A stretch of 64,000 nt of DNA from CAXXIC01 sp049315325 (GTDB lineage: Bacteria; Bacteroidota; Bacteroidia; Bacteroidales; UBA7332). The translations under genes and the position numbers were made by a program. Shown piece by piece: positions 61,932-64,000 of this stretch. Numbering within the stretch: the first letter of the stretch is position 1; every line of letters begins with the position of its first letter. Below the pieces are notes generated by a model. It was not told the origin of the DNA. It did no database searches and was given only the letters and a program-made list of their open reading frames with translations. The stretch covers positions 496,001 to 560,000 of the forward strand of contig JBMOKJ010000001.1 in the NCBI GenBank assembly GCA_049315325.1, written 5' to 3'.

Positions 61932-63743
61932 ATGTGCGGATTTAGCGGCATCATTTCGAATAGGGAAATCTGTTCGGAATCCATATTGAAGAGCGTTTCT
62001 GCGATTAAACATCGTGGACCAGACGATACTTTGCTCTTTGCAGACGATGCAAAGCTCTATTCGTGCGACCTTTCGACTCCCACTTTTCAACAAAAACTCC
62101 CTTCAATTACATCAAAATCATCCTCAAAACTCTATTTTGGATTCAATCGCCTTTCTATTGTCGATTTGTCGGAAAATGGAATGCAGCCTTTCTTTGATGA
62201 GCAACGCAATGTCGTGTTTATGCTCAATGGAGAAGTGTATAATTACGTCGAACTCCGCCAAACCTTTCTTGCTGATGAGCCTTTTCAATCTGAAACAGAC
62301 AGCGAAGTCGCCTTTCGACTCTACCTGAAATTGGGTGATGATTTTGTGCACCATTTGCGAGGAATGTTTTCGATTGTGCTTTACGATTTCAAAACAAAAC
62401 GCCTTAAAGCGTGGCGCGACCGATTGGGAATGAAGCCGTTTTACTACGCTTTCGTTGATGGCGCGTTTGTTTTTTCATCCGAAATGAAAGGGATTTTTGC
62501 TACCGGATTAGTCGAAAAAGAGACAAACTATCAAGGTCTCGCCTATTCGATGTACTTGACAACTTGCCCTGCGCCACTCACTATCTACAAAAATATACAT
62601 TCGCTTCAAGCGGGATTTCAATTGGATTTCTCGTTGGAAAACAACTCTGTTCAAACAATTAACTATTGGCATCTAGAATATAATCCAGCAAAACAGGACA
62701 TCAGCTTTGCCGAATTTGAAACCGATGTCGAACTGGTTTGTCGCCTCCATCAAACGGGCGACGTGCCAAAAGCCATTATGCTGAGTGGTGGAATGGATAG
62801 CGGTTTATTGGCGTACTATTTGGGGAAATCAGACAAAAAACTTGAATGTCTGAATATTTACGCTGAAGATCACACAACAGATGAGCGCGATTTTGCTGCG
62901 GTAAATGCTGTAAATGCTGGATTGCATTTAACGTACCTCAAGATCCCATCAGTCCCAAATGAAGAGGAGTTGGTAGATTTTCTCACGGCGGAAGAGGAGC
63001 CAAATTCTGAACCTGAAGCCGCACTTTTTCTAAGCAAAAAGGCTCGTCAAATGGGATATAAAGTACTCTACAATGCACTTGGCCCTGATGAAATCTTTGG
63101 TGGATATCCTTATTTTAAAACGGTTTCAAAGATAAAAAAATTCGATTTTTTGTTCCGCTTTATTCCAACATTTGTTTTACCGCAGAAACACCAATCGAAG
63201 TTCGATGAATTGAAGCAATTTGGAGCGGAAGGCTTTCCTATGCTTAGTCGTCGGCTTTTCACATGGGAGGAGATTTCAGATTTTATGGAAGAAAAAGGAG
63301 AGCCAATTCCAATACACCCGATTCAATTCATACAAAATCAAGTTGTTGAGATTTATCCAGAATTTAAGCAAATGCCACTGCTCAAACGAGTATCGTACCT
63401 TGAGATTTTTTACTATATTGCCTCGCATCACACGTTTCGAAGCGATCAGCCATCGATGCGTTATTCGATAGAGATGAGATTTCCGTTCCTCGACCACCTC
63501 TTTTTGCAAAAATATTTCAACGAATCAACGATTTTTGATAACCTCAATCATCACCTAAAACCAAAATTCAGAGAGTTTGCGCTGAAAGTTTTACCACCTC
63601 GAATATTTGAAATGAAAAAGAGGGGGTTCTCAATGCCAGTCGATTTGTGGCTAAAGGAAGAACCAAATTCAGATAAAAACATGCATTTGTTATCGGTTCA
63701 AAAAAAATGGTATCTGAAAATGTACAATTTAATTTCGCTTTGA
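61932..63743 (+). CDS. Asparagine synthase-like glutamine amidotransferase
   Basis: 603 residues. Class II glutaminase with nucleophile Cys2 (MCGFSGIIS), RGPDD and NGEVYNYVELR. The synthase domain has the PP-loop SGGMDSGLLAYYLG, later PDEIFGGYPYFK and a closing KKRGFSMPVDLW. It moves ammonia from glutamine to an AMP-activated carboxylate. Asparagine is the simplest product, but family members also amidate cell-surface sugars and peptides, and its length and pairing with a YbjQ gene do not settle this. Confidence 0.85.
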   Translation: MCGFSGIISNREICSESILKSVSAIKHRGPDDTLLFADDAKLYSCDLSTPTFQQKLPSITSKSSSKLYFGFNRLSIVDLSENGMQPFFDEQRNVVFMLNGEVYNYVELRQTFLADEPFQSETDSEVAFRLYLKLGDDFVHHLRGMFSIVLYDFKTKRLKAWRDRLGMKPFYYAFVDGAFVFSSEMKGIFATGLVEKETNYQGLAYSMYLTTCPAPLTIYKNIHSLQAGFQLDFSLENNSVQTINYWHLEYNPAKQDISFAEFETDVELVCRLHQTGDVPKAIMLSGGMDSGLLAYYLGKSDKKLECLNIYAEDHTTDERDFAAVNAVNAGLHLTYLKIPSVPNEEELVDFLTAEEEPNSEPEAALFLSKKARQMGYKVLYNALGPDEIFGGYPYFKTVSKIKKFDFLFRFIPTFVLPQKHQSKFDELKQFGAEGFPMLSRRLFTWEEISDFMEEKGEPIPIHPIQFIQNQVVEIYPEFKQMPLLKRVSYLEIFYYIASHHTFRSDQPSMRYSIEMRFPFLDHLFLQKYFNESTIFDNLNHHLKPKFREFALKVLPPRIFEMKKRGFSMPVDLWLKEEPNSDKNMHLLSVQKKWYLKMYNLISL

Positions 63744-63827
63744 TACAGCAAAACAGCCAATTTTTGCATCTTTGTAGTTTAGAATAGCTTTTCGGGGTTG
63801 TTTTTCACCCTATTTTTAAAATTCTAT

Positions 63828-63835
63828 TAACTTTG
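63828..63835 (+). promoter_or_regulatory. -7 box for glmS
   Basis: TAACTTTG, 29 bases before the glmS ATG, with a T-rich segment (63798-63805) near the -33 position. Confidence 0.5.
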
Positions 63836-63863
63836 TAACAATTAAACAATAATACAATAAAAT

Positions 63864-64000
63864 ATGTGTGGAATAGTAGGTTATTTAGGGGATCGCGAAG
63901 CGTATCCAATTCTAATTAAAGGATTACACCGTCTCGAATATAGAGGTTACGACAGTGCTGGTGTTGCTTTGGTGAATGCTGCCAAAAATCTCAACGTATA
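63864..64000 (+). CDS. glmS: Glucosamine-6-phosphate synthase, N-terminal part
   Basis: 45 codons before the window ends: MCGIVGYLGDREAYPILIKG then LHRLEYRGYDSAGVAL. Cys2 is the glutaminase nucleophile, and EYRGYDSAG is the family signature. Makes glucosamine 6-phosphate from fructose 6-phosphate and glutamine for peptidoglycan and LPS. No ribozyme-like structure is evident in the short leader. Confidence 0.92.
   Translation, partial: MCGIVGYLGDREAYPILIKGLHRLEYRGYDSAGVALVNAAKNLNV

Overview
The window comes from a Bacteroidetes chromosome, most likely Bacteroidales. Four things point there: type IX secretion (T9SS) sorting domains and two PorZ-type proteins; promoters of the TTG/TTTG - about 20 nt - TAnnTTTG type with few Shine-Dalgarno sites; exported proteins whose mature form should begin with Gln; and FISUMP, RHS and fused CcsBA proteins typical of the phylum. 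Both ends cut a gene: the tail of a T9SS substrate on the left and the first 45 codons of glmS on the right. I found no rRNA, standard tRNA, CRISPR array or transposase.

0.3-11.2 kb is an electron-transfer island on the plus strand. It holds a fused cytochrome c maturation synthase (CcsBA), a membrane b-type cytochrome, a membrane-anchored FeS/FAD/NAD(P) oxidoreductase, a 20-haem and a 12-haem c-type cytochrome, an outer-membrane beta-barrel and a cytochrome b561-like protein. Together they could carry electrons from NAD(P)H or quinol across the envelope, possibly to an extracellular acceptor.

11.2-21.5 kb is mixed. It has a U32 protease-family gene and a T9SS/FISUMP gene pair behind a leader with strong RNA secondary structure. 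A 1.3-kb non-coding stretch full of palindromic repeats follows, then metA (with the acetyl-CoA-type Glu111), the operon folP-cdaA-cation/proton antiporter, and a type II glutaminyl cyclase.

21.5-32 kb carries sufE, then a three-gene set (PqqD-like RRE protein, ATP-grasp ligase, fold-III PLP decarboxylase with a leader-like N-terminus) that looks like a small undescribed peptide or amino-acid modification pathway. Next come an overlapping operon (urea transporter fused to an M23 peptidase, TPR-barrel protein, TPR protein) and two exported proteins.

32-45 kb is mostly housekeeping on the minus strand: prfB with its programmed +1 frameshift, an acyl-CoA ligase, rdgB with two tandem porZ paralogues, a methyltransferase and a lamin-tail protein. 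asd lies on the plus strand.

45-61.5 kb is accessory. It contains a 44/88-bp tandem repeat, a carboxypeptidase-regulatory-domain protein, a miniature YD-repeat/T9SS protein, a small tRNA-like RNA, a Tat-exported TPR protein and a 2381-residue SpvB/FG-GAP/RHS polymorphic toxin. Behind the toxin are its LemA-like presumed immunity gene, two promoterless orphan toxin-tip cassettes each with its own presumed immunity gene, and a truncated third cassette. All four tips start with the same glycine-rich linker, so the array looks like a recombination reservoir for toxin-tip switching. The last 2.5 kb hold a YbjQ protein, an asparagine synthase-like protein and the start of glmS.
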